64,000 nucleotides of DNA from Bacteroidota bacterium (lineage in GTDB: Bacteria; Bacteroidota; Bacteroidia; Bacteroidales; UBA12077), in the NCBI GenBank assembly GCA_020444275.1, contig JAHLLG010000001.1:519773-583772 (forward strand), given 5' to 3'. A program made the translations under genes and the position numbers. The notes under the pieces are model-generated. The model worked only from the letters and a program-made list of their open reading frames with translations. It ran no database searches and was not told where the DNA came from. Below are positions 19,061 to 26,583 of this stretch, in pieces (the stretch's first letter is position 1; each line of letters opens with the position of its first letter).

Positions 19061-19627
19061 TTAATCGTCCTTAAAATAATTTTCGATTTTCTTAACAGCA
19101 TGATGATAAGATGCTTTTAAGGCACCTACAGATGTTTTAAGTATTTCTGCCATGTCATCGTATTTCATTTCGTCGAAATACTTCATATTAAAAACAATTC
19201 GCTGTTTCTCAGGTAAATCAAGAATTGCCTTTTGCAGTTTACGTTGTATTTCATCCCCATTAAAATATTCATCACTTTCAAGGGTTTCTTTCAAGTGATG
19301 TTCGTAATCAACAATAGGCATTAAGTATTTTGTTTTTTGTTGCTTTAAAAAAGTTAGCGACTCATTAGTTGCTATACGGTAAAGCCAGGTATAAAGTTTT
19401 GAATCGGCCCGAAATCGGTCCAATCCTTTCCACACTTTAATAAAGGTATTCTGCAGTATATCGTCGGTGTCGTCATGTTTAATAACAATTTTTCGTATAT
19501 GCCAATACAGCTTCTCCTGATATTTTCTCACTATCAGGTTGAATGCATAGTTACGTTTTTCGTTATCTTTAAAAAGAGCTAATAGCTCCTGATCACTGTA
19601 TTCTGACATAAAATTGTAAAAAGTCAA
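19061..19627 (-). CDS. ECF-type RNA polymerase sigma factor
   Basis: A 188-residue sigma-70 family protein of the extracytoplasmic-function group. Region 2 contains DDTDDILQNTFIKVWKGLDRF and YTWLYRIATNESLTFL. Region 4 contains LPEKQRIVFNMKYFDEMKYDDMAEIL-type sequence and the recognition helix around TSVGALKASYHHAVKKI. The length is normal. A start at 19609 (MSEYSDQELL) is also possible and fits the family better than the annotated one. It lies 28 bases after the transketolase C-half and may be cotranscribed with it. The target regulon is unknown, probably including the two genes that follow. Confidence 0.92.
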   Translation of the reverse strand: MTFYNFMSEYSDQELLALFKDNEKRNYAFNLIVRKYQEKLYWHIRKIVIKHDDTDDILQNTFIKVWKGLDRFRADSKLYTWLYRIATNESLTFLKQQKTKYLMPIVDYEHHLKETLESDEYFNGDEIQRKLQKAILDLPEKQRIVFNMKYFDEMKYDDMAEILKTSVGALKASYHHAVKKIENYFKDD

Positions 19628-19655
19628 CGGTTATAACCGATGATTACAAATAAAC

Positions 19656-20609
19656 TTATTTTCTTTTTAATACCTTTTCTGCTGCTTCCACCACGTTATC
19701 CGTATCGATACCATATTTTTTTAGAAGCTCTTCTGGTTTTCCACTTTCACCAAACGTATCATCAACGGCAACCATCTCAATAGGAGTAGGAAGTTTTCTT
19801 CCTAGCAATTGTGCTACCGAATCTCCTAAACCACCATTTAAAAGATGTTCTTCTGCAGTAACTACAGCTTTGGTTTTCTTAACTGATGTTAAAATTGCCT
19901 CTTCATCCAATGGTTTGATAGTATGTATATTTATAATTTCTGCTGATATACCTTTTTGTTCTAAAATTTCTCCAGCTTCAATTGCTTTCCAAACAAGGTG
20001 TCCTGTAGCAATAATGGTAACATCTGTTCCTTCGTTAAGAAGAATAGCTTTGCCAATTTCGAATTTTTGATCTTCCGGAGTAAAATTCGGAACTTTTGGA
20101 CGACCAAATCTAAGGTATACAGGCCCATGGTGTTCAGCTATAGTCATAGTAGCCGCCTTGGTTTGATTATAATCGCAAGGATTTATAACTACCATTCCTG
20201 GCAACATTTTCATGAGTCCGATATCTTCCATAATTTGGTGTGTAGCACCATCTTCACCTAATGTTAATCCTGCATGTGATGCACAAATCTTCACATTTTT
20301 ATCAGAGTATGCTATCGATTGTCTTACCTGATCGTAAACCCGTCCGGTAGCAAAGTTGGCAAATGTGCCGGCAAATGGTATCTTACCACCAATGGTTAAT
20401 CCGGCAGCTGTCCCCATCATATTCGCTTCACTAATTCCGCACTGAATGAATCTCTCCGGAAATTCTTTTGCAAATTCATTCATTTTTAACGAACCGGTTA
20501 GGTCTGCACAAAGCGCTACAACATTTTTATTCTTTTTCCCTAACTCATATAAACCGGCTCCAAACCCCGATCTTGTATCTTTTTTGTCTTGATATTCGAA
20601 CTTTTTCAT
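19656..20609 (-). CDS. Transketolase, C-terminal half
   Basis: A 317-residue protein matching the pyrimidine-binding and C-terminal domains of transketolase. The cofactor-activating glutamate is in [16 protein letters not shown] near residue 59, followed by [20 protein letters not shown] and [16 protein letters not shown]. The C-terminal domain includes [20 protein letters not shown] and [15 protein letters not shown]. Together with the N-half at 22470-23315 it forms a complete ThDP enzyme that transfers two-carbon units in the pentose phosphate pathway. The halves are in the same orientation but are separated by a methylglyoxal synthase and a VWA-protein gene. Confidence 0.93.
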   Translation of the reverse strand: MKKFEYQDKKDTRSGFGAGLYELGKKNKNVVALCADLTGSLKMNEFAKEFPERFIQCGISEANMMGTAAGLTIGGKIPFAGTFANFATGRVYDQVRQSIAYSDKNVKICASHAGLTLGEDGATHQIMEDIGLMKMLPGMVVINPCDYNQTKAATMTIAEHHGPVYLRFGRPKVPNFTPEDQKFEIGKAILLNEGTDVTIIATGHLVWKAIEAGEILEQKGISAEIINIHTIKPLDEEAILTSVKKTKAVVTAEEHLLNGGLGDSVAQLLGRKLPTPIEMVAVDDTFGESGKPEELLKKYGIDTDNVVEAAEKVLKRK

Positions 20610-20617
20610 CGTTATTT

Positions 20618-22000
20618 TTAATAAAGTATTATTTTTTGTGATGATCCTGATTTGATCGTGAATCGTTTATTAACTGTATAAATTGCTTGTTTTATATTTT
20701 TTGGTCTGAATACAACCCGATAATTTCCTGGTTGCATGATAATATTTTGTCTTAATTCGTTCTGATCCAGATTGTATATCCATTTTAAGGTATCGGCAGT
20801 TTCAACATAAATACTTCCAAAACCGCTGGATGGTAACGAAAAATTGGCAATACCCGGTCGTGGTATTTCCACATTTGTTATTGTACTTTGCTCGATTTCT
20901 ACATTTTCGATATAAAGACGAGGAATGGTTAGTACTTCCAAGTTGTATTTGCCAACAATATATTTTTCTTCCGAATTATTTCTTTGAACATTCAAAGTGT
21001 TTGATTTTTGATCTTCCTTAACGATAATCTCCAAATCTTTATATTGGTTTGTTCCGGGGCATGAGATGCTGAGGTAGCCTTGCGGAGCATTCAGACCAAT
21101 CATATTATGTTTTCCTTCAGCTAGAGTAATTCCTTCCTTTTTTACTGCTGGCAGGGTATGAACAACAAGGTTGTAGGTAACCAGCGGATCTATTATTAAC
21201 GTATCCGGATTTCCCATATAATTTATGGTATGTACAAAATTGTACATTACCTTTCCTGAAACCTGGTTAAAGAGAGTCATGTTTACATCAGTCTCACTGG
21301 GCATTCCTTTGCTATCCAACAGGTTTATCTGAGCCGTAGTTGAGTTCAATGCCCTTGAAATTACGACATTTAATACCTCCTGAAACTTTTGTTCATTGGG
21401 TGTATTATAAAAATGTCCAACACACTCGAACGTCTCTTCAAATCCCGGATCAATTCCAATTCCAATTACAAAAGGTTTTAGTATTATTCCTTTCTTTTGC
21501 AGATTAAGCGATGCCTGGCAGGGGTCTCCATCACATGCTTCAATGCCATCTGTAATAAGAATTATTATGTTTCGACAGTTTTCGCAAGGAGGGAAATCAC
21601 CGGCAGCTTTATCGAGTGAGTTCGCAATGGGGGTAGTTCCTTTTGGAATAAGATATCTTAATTTTTGGCGAATTTGACCTGCATTTCCCGATTTAAAAGG
21701 AACTTCAAGTTTTGTGTCGCTGCAGTCTTGCGGTGGTACCGGACTTTGATGTCCATACACACGTAAAGCCATCTGGATATTATCCATTTGCTCAAGACTA
21801 TCAATGATATGGATTAAATAATTGCGTGCGATATTTATCTTTTTATCGCTTTGCCAAGTTCCATACATGCTTTGCGATGCGTCAAAAACAAATAGTATTC
21901 GCGATGTTGGAGGCTCTGGTTTATTTTGTTGTGCCTGAATACTACCACGAACACTAATAAGAAGTATTACAACTAATATGTATTTAAAACTACTTTTCAA
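20618..22000 (-). CDS. Secreted von Willebrand factor A domain protein
   Basis: A 460-residue exported protein with an N-terminal signal peptide ending near IQAQ. The VWA domain (about 32-215) has the full MIDAS: D-x-S-x-S in [11 protein letters not shown], the threonine in [10 protein letters not shown], and the aspartate in [14 protein letters not shown]. Cysteine pairs such as PPCENC and CDGDPC suggest disulfides. The remainder (about 230-460) is beta-rich, consistent with carboxypeptidase-regulatory or Ig-like folds. Metal-dependent protein binding outside the cytoplasm is likely; the partner is unknown. It is oddly placed between metabolic genes, 8 bases before the transketolase C-half. 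Confidence 0.82.
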   Translation of the reverse strand: MKSSFKYILVVILLISVRGSIQAQQNKPEPPTSRILFVFDASQSMYGTWQSDKKINIARNYLIHIIDSLEQMDNIQMALRVYGHQSPVPPQDCSDTKLEVPFKSGNAGQIRQKLRYLIPKGTTPIANSLDKAAGDFPPCENCRNIIILITDGIEACDGDPCQASLNLQKKGIILKPFVIGIGIDPGFEETFECVGHFYNTPNEQKFQEVLNVVISRALNSTTAQINLLDSKGMPSETDVNMTLFNQVSGKVMYNFVHTINYMGNPDTLIIDPLVTYNLVVHTLPAVKKEGITLAEGKHNMIGLNAPQGYLSISCPGTNQYKDLEIIVKEDQKSNTLNVQRNNSEEKYIVGKYNLEVLTIPRLYIENVEIEQSTITNVEIPRPGIANFSLPSSGFGSIYVETADTLKWIYNLDQNELRQNIIMQPGNYRVVFRPKNIKQAIYTVNKRFTIKSGSSQKIILY

Positions 22001-22037
22001 AGAATTTTTTTATTTTATAAGAAGATAAGCTATTCAA

Positions 22038-22439
22038 TTAGCTATCCATTGATTTACGTCTTTCGTAATCCTCCTTTTTAATTTGTCCCAAAATCATTAA
22101 TTCAGCACTAGCATAATTTGTTGCCAACGGAATATTATACATATTACAAGCTTCCAGTAAAGCCTGAATATCTTCATGATGACCTTGTTTTATTAGCGGA
22201 TCGCGCAAGAAAATTACAATATCCACCTCTTTTTGTTTTATCATGTCGGTGATCTCAACGTATCCGCCTGATTTACCGGGACTTAAATGTTGAACTTTGA
22301 TACCTTGAGATTCTACATACTCAGCTGTTCTTCCCGTAGCAATTAAGTTAACTCCGAAGATCCAATCTTTTCTATCATTTAAAAATTGAACCATTTCAGG
22401 TTTCTTAACGTCATGTGCTATAATTACAATATTCTTCAT
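22038..22439 (-). CDS. mgsA: Methylglyoxal synthase family protein
   Basis: A 133-residue MGS-like domain protein. Methylglyoxal synthase converts dihydroxyacetone phosphate to methylglyoxal and phosphate. Visible are the catalytic His-Asp in IVIIAHD, the phosphate-binding ATGRTAEYV and GKSGGYVEI segments, the aspartate of VDIVIFLRDPL, the His and Asp of QGHHEDIQALL, and NIPLATNYASAEL. These match the E. coli residues I recall for catalysis. The GGYVEI segment differs from GGDQQ in E. coli. Position between the transketolase halves links it to triose phosphate metabolism. Activity is likely but not certain. Confidence 0.8.
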   Translation of the reverse strand: MKNIVIIAHDVKKPEMVQFLNDRKDWIFGVNLIATGRTAEYVESQGIKVQHLSPGKSGGYVEITDMIKQKEVDIVIFLRDPLIKQGHHEDIQALLEACNMYNIPLATNYASAELMILGQIKKEDYERRKSMDS

Positions 22440-22469
22440 AACCCTAAATTTTAGTTGTTCAACTTTATT

Positions 22470-23315
22470 TTAATAATCTCCTAATGTTTCTTCTAACTGA
22501 TCTAATGCATCTTTTAACTGTTCATCGTTAGGTGCAACACCATGCCATTTGTGACTACCCATCATAAAGTCAACGCCCATACCCATCTCAGTTTTCATTA
22601 AGATAACTATGGGCTTCTTCTTCCCTGTCATGCTTTTTGCTTTTTGTAAGGTAGAAATAACTTCTTCCATTTTGTTTCCGTTCATTTCCAAAACTTCCCA
22701 ACCAAAACTTTCCCACTTTGCGCGTAAATTACCTAATGAAATTATGTCATCAACAGGTCCGTCAATTTGTTTGCCATTGTAATCCACAGTAGCAATTAAG
22801 TTATCGATTTTATGCTGTGCTGCAAACATGGCTGCTTCCCAAATCTGACCTTCTTGCAGCTCGCCATCGCCGTGCAATGTGTAGACAATTTTTGGATCAT
22901 TATTCAACTTTTTGGTAAGAGCAGCTCCGCAAGCTACAGATAATCCTTGTCCTAATGAACCCGATGCTACCCGAACACCCGGCAATCCTTCTTCAGGAGT
23001 TGGATGCCCTTGTAATCTTGAATTGATCATTCTGAATGTTGATAGCTCTGATATTTCAAAATATCCTGATCGCGCTAATATACTGTACCATACTGGTGAA
23101 ATATGTCCGTTAGATAAAAAGAACAGATCCTGGTTTTTACCATCCATATCAAATTTCTTTGAATCATGATCCATAATTTCAAAATAGAGTGCAGTAAAAA
23201 AATCTGTACACCCTAACGATCCTCCCGGATGCCCTGAGTTTTGAGCGTGAACCATTCGTACTATATCTCGTCTAACTTGCGATGCTATTCTTTCTAATTG
23301 TTGATTATCAGTCAT
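22470..23315 (-). CDS. Transketolase, N-terminal half
   Basis: A 281-residue protein matching the ThDP pyrophosphate-binding domain. It contains NSGHPGGSLGCTDFFTALYF near residue 26, GHISPVWYSIL, GSLGQGLSVACGAAL near 118, the GDG motif in TLHGDGELQEGQIWEA with its distal Asn in VDYNGKQIDG, and a late HKWHGVAP. It is the partner of the C-half at 19656-20609. It begins the minus-strand operon; the gap to the divergent ychF is 220 bases. Confidence 0.93.
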   Translation of the reverse strand: MTDNQQLERIASQVRRDIVRMVHAQNSGHPGGSLGCTDFFTALYFEIMDHDSKKFDMDGKNQDLFFLSNGHISPVWYSILARSGYFEISELSTFRMINSRLQGHPTPEEGLPGVRVASGSLGQGLSVACGAALTKKLNNDPKIVYTLHGDGELQEGQIWEAAMFAAQHKIDNLIATVDYNGKQIDGPVDDIISLGNLRAKWESFGWEVLEMNGNKMEEVISTLQKAKSMTGKKKPIVILMKTEMGMGVDFMMGSHKWHGVAPNDEQLKDALDQLEETLGDY

Positions 23316-23493
23316 TTTAATTAAGTAATATGATTGTAAATAGTTTGCTTTATTTTAATGAACAAAGCTGTAAAAATACAGTTTTTCAATGTATTTTACG
23401 GAATATGTAGTCAATTTATTATTAACATAAATGTAAAAAAAGAGACATCATCGATTTTTGCATAAAAGAGCTTTTTAAAATCCTGAAAAAGTG

Positions 23494-23501
23494 TAATTTT
23501 G
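23494..23501 (+). promoter_or_regulatory. Candidate -7 box of the ychF promoter
   Basis: TAATTTTG matches TAnnTTTG and lies 34 bases before the ychF ATG. No well-spaced -33 element is seen. Confidence 0.35.
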
Positions 23502-23535
23502 AGCCTTCATTTTATGGTTAAAAACAATATTCATT

Positions 23536-24633
23536 ATGAGTTTACAGTGCGGAATTATAGGAGTAACTAACGTTGGTAAATCGACGATTTTCAATTGCAT
23601 GTCAAATACAAAAGTTGAAACAACCAACTTTGCATTTAGTTCAAACAAATCGAACATGGGAATTATTGATGTACCAGATAACAGGTTGTATGAGTTAGAA
23701 AAACTTCAGCCAACAGAAAAATTAATTCCTGCTACTGTGGAGATACTCGATATTCCAGGGTTGACCAAAGGTGCTAATGAAGGTGAGGGGGTAGGAAATA
23801 AGTTTTTAGGAGATATCAGAAATACAGATGCTTTAATTCATGTATTAAGATGTTTTGATGATGAAAACTTACCGCACGTTGATGGATCGGTTGATCCCGT
23901 TCGTGATATTGAAACCATCGACTTTGAATTGCAGGTTAAAGATGTTGAATCGGTTGAGAAGAAGATACAACGATATGAAAAATTGGCAAAGGTTGGTGAT
24001 AAAGATGCGAAGCAAGGTATTGAAGTTTTAAATGGACTGAAGGAGCATCTGGAACTGATGCAAAATGCAAGAGATTACGAGATAAAGGATGCCGATAAAA
24101 AACATCTGGAGGACTTATTTTTATTAACATCAAAACCGATTATCTATGTTTGTAATGTAGATGATGCTTCGGCGATTAATGGTAATAACTATGTTGAAAA
24201 AGTAAAGGAAGCTTTGAAAGATCAAAATACGGAGATTCTTATCATCGCCGGAAAATTAGAAGCGGAAATTGCAGATTTGGAAGATGAGGCGGACAGAAAT
24301 GAATTTCTTGAAGATGCTGGTTTAACTGAACCAGGAGTTAATAAACTAATCCGAAGCGCTTATTCACTATTAAATCTGATGTCGTTCTTTACTGTTGGCC
24401 CAAAGGAGATTAGAGCCTGGACCATAAAAAAAGGAATGACTGCACCACAAGCTGCAGGTGCTATTCATAGCGATTTGGAAAGAGGATTCATTCGTGCAGA
24501 AGTTATGAAATATGAAGATTTTATAACCTTGGGGTCAGAAAATAAAGTTAAAGAAGCAGGTAAGTTTCACGTAGAAGGTAAAAACTACATTGTTGACGAT
24601 GGTGATATCATGCACATTCGATTTAATGTGTAA
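23536..24633 (+). CDS. ychF: Redox-regulated ATPase YchF (Obg family)
   Basis: A 365-residue P-loop protein of the Obg family that binds ATP better than GTP and associates with ribosomes. The Walker A is GVTNVGKSTIFN (residues 8-19), where most homologues have GLPNVGKS. The G3 motif is LDIPGLTKGANEGEGVGNKFL near 73. The G4 position reads CNVDDAS in place of NKxD, in keeping with ATP preference. A coiled coil (about 125-200) and a C-terminal TGS domain with TIKKGMTAPQAAGAIHSDLE and DGDIMHIRFNV complete it. Length is normal. Confidence 0.95.
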   Translation: MSLQCGIIGVTNVGKSTIFNCMSNTKVETTNFAFSSNKSNMGIIDVPDNRLYELEKLQPTEKLIPATVEILDIPGLTKGANEGEGVGNKFLGDIRNTDALIHVLRCFDDENLPHVDGSVDPVRDIETIDFELQVKDVESVEKKIQRYEKLAKVGDKDAKQGIEVLNGLKEHLELMQNARDYEIKDADKKHLEDLFLLTSKPIIYVCNVDDASAINGNNYVEKVKEALKDQNTEILIIAGKLEAEIADLEDEADRNEFLEDAGLTEPGVNKLIRSAYSLLNLMSFFTVGPKEIRAWTIKKGMTAPQAAGAIHSDLERGFIRAEVMKYEDFITLGSENKVKEAGKFHVEGKNYIVDDGDIMHIRFNV

Positions 24634-24784
24634 ATGCCAGGTTGTTTTCTGGTGATGTCTGTTTTATAATCAAATCACTCTTAAATAAATTTAAGATACC
24701 TTCTCAAAAATTGTTTGATCGAGCTTTTTTTGATGGTTGAGTTTTATTTATTTTATCGGCGACTAACGAATACATTCATTAAGC

Positions 24785-26434
24785 ATGCAAAAAATAAAGA
24801 TATTACCTTCAATTGGATTGATTTTAATTCTTTTTATTTCATTAAATTCAGCTAGAAGTCAGAACCAGTTTAACAAACCACCCAAGCTGGTAGTAGGAAT
24901 TGTTATTGAGGAAATGCGTTATGAGATGCTGTTGCGTTATTGGGATTCTTTCGGTGAAAATGGCTTTAAGAAAATTATTAATCAGGGTGCATTCTGCACA
25001 CAAACGTATCATAATTACTTAATTACTCAAAATGGCGTAGGACAGGCTAGCATAGTAACTGGTACTTACCCATCATATCATGGTATTATTGCCGACTCGT
25101 GGTATAACCGGTTAACTGATATGACAGTAGGTTGTGCTGACGATTCGAAATTTAATCTTATTAATGGTGAACTTAGCATGGGTAATTATACACCCTCAAA
25201 TATTATGAGTTCTACAGTAGGCGATGAAATGAAGTTGGCGATGAATGATAGTTCCAAAGTTATTTCTGTTTCGTTAAATCCGGTTTCTGCAGTTATTGCA
25301 GGTGGCCGATTGGCCGATTATGCTTTCTGGTTTAATCATCATGATGGAGGTTGGATTACAGGCACATATTACTCTGATTCTTTACCATTATGGGTAAGAG
25401 ATTTTAACAGTAAGGGTTTTCAAGAGGTTTATATGAAAAAAAATTGGGCAAGTATGTACTCATTAAACGATAATTACAAATACAGCTTACCTGATGACAG
25501 TGATTTTGAGATTGGATTTAGAAATTACAGGTACACATTTCCTTATGATCTTTCTTACTTAAGAAACCGTTCGGGGAACTACAAATATTTAAAATTTACA
25601 CCATTTGGAAATACCTACACCAAGGATTTTGCTATTTCTACCATTGTCAATGAAGATTTGGGCAAAGATGATTTTACAGATTTTATATCCGTAAGTTTTG
25701 CAGCAACCAATTATAGTGGCGAATTGTTTGGACCACGATCAGTAGAGATGGAAGATCTGTTTCTACGACTGGATAAAGATATTGAGCATCTAATAAGTTT
25801 TCTTGATGATGAGTTAGGGTTGGAGAATGTTCTGGTATACGTCACATCAGACAGAGGTATTTCCGATGTGCCGGAATACCTGATTTCTAAGAAGCAAAAT
25901 GCAGGTGTTTTTGAGGGTGATAAGGCTATAACCCTTTTAAACAGTTATCTGAGTATTTTATATGAAGATGGTGATTGGGTAAAATCGTTATATTCAAGAC
26001 AAGTTTATTTTAATCAAAGCTTAATTGACCAAACAGGAGTTGACTTGAGCGAATTACAGCAAAAAGCAGCTGACTTCCTGGTGCAGTTTAAAGGGGTGGC
26101 AAACGCTTTTCCAGCCCATGTATTGAATGCTACTGATTTTGAATCCGGAATTAATCAGAAAATACAAAACAGTTACCACCAAAAACGATCTGGCGATGTA
26201 ATTATCAATCTGGAACCAGGATGGATTGAGAAGGATGGCCATGTTACAAAATCGGGATCGGGTTATGAGTATGATACGCATGTTCCATTAATCTGGTACG
26301 GTTGGAACATTAAAAGTTTACGTATTGATCGCCGCACAGAAATTGTAGATATAGCTCCAACGCTTTCGTGGATACTTAAAATTACTGCTCCAAATGCATC
26401 CGTAGGAAAACCAATCTATGAAATTATTGATTAA
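24785..26434 (+). CDS. Secreted alkaline-phosphatase-superfamily protein, active site degenerate
   Basis: A 549-residue exported protein (signal peptide about 1-26) with the overall pattern of PafA-type alkaline phosphatases: LVVGIVIEEMRYEMLLRYW, QASIVTGTYPSYHG, FGPRSVEMEDLFLRLDKDI, and a late YDTHVPLIWYG. By the motifs I recall for PafA, nearly all catalytic positions are changed: first metal Asp to Glu42, nucleophile Thr to Asn83, the His after it to Gln87, Asp and His of the DxxxH motif to Asn309 and Glu313, His of DHG to Arg357, and the late His to Ser490. Only Asp356 and the following fold-defining residues remain. It is probably not a phosphatase but a binding or scaffold protein. Convergent with the antiporter gene. 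Confidence 0.8.
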   Translation: MQKIKILPSIGLILILFISLNSARSQNQFNKPPKLVVGIVIEEMRYEMLLRYWDSFGENGFKKIINQGAFCTQTYHNYLITQNGVGQASIVTGTYPSYHGIIADSWYNRLTDMTVGCADDSKFNLINGELSMGNYTPSNIMSSTVGDEMKLAMNDSSKVISVSLNPVSAVIAGGRLADYAFWFNHHDGGWITGTYYSDSLPLWVRDFNSKGFQEVYMKKNWASMYSLNDNYKYSLPDDSDFEIGFRNYRYTFPYDLSYLRNRSGNYKYLKFTPFGNTYTKDFAISTIVNEDLGKDDFTDFISVSFAATNYSGELFGPRSVEMEDLFLRLDKDIEHLISFLDDELGLENVLVYVTSDRGISDVPEYLISKKQNAGVFEGDKAITLLNSYLSILYEDGDWVKSLYSRQVYFNQSLIDQTGVDLSELQQKAADFLVQFKGVANAFPAHVLNATDFESGINQKIQNSYHQKRSGDVIINLEPGWIEKDGHVTKSGSGYEYDTHVPLIWYGWNIKSLRIDRRTEIVDIAPTLSWILKITAPNASVGKPIYEIID

Positions 26435-26534
26435 CCAGATATAAATTCTAATTACCTTTAAATGTCAATTGTTTACTGAAAAAATAATTGCTAAATAATT
26501 CCGTTTAATTTGATTTTATCTTGCACTCATGGAT

Positions 26535-26566
26535 AAAAAAACACCTGCTTATTACAGGTGTTTTTT
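26535..26566. terminator. Bidirectional terminator between convergent genes
   Basis: CACCTG (26542-26547) pairs with CAGGTG (26555-26560). The stem is extended by seven A residues before and six T after, giving a T tract on either strand. Confidence 0.9.
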
Positions 26567-26583
26567 ATATAATTTGCTTATTG

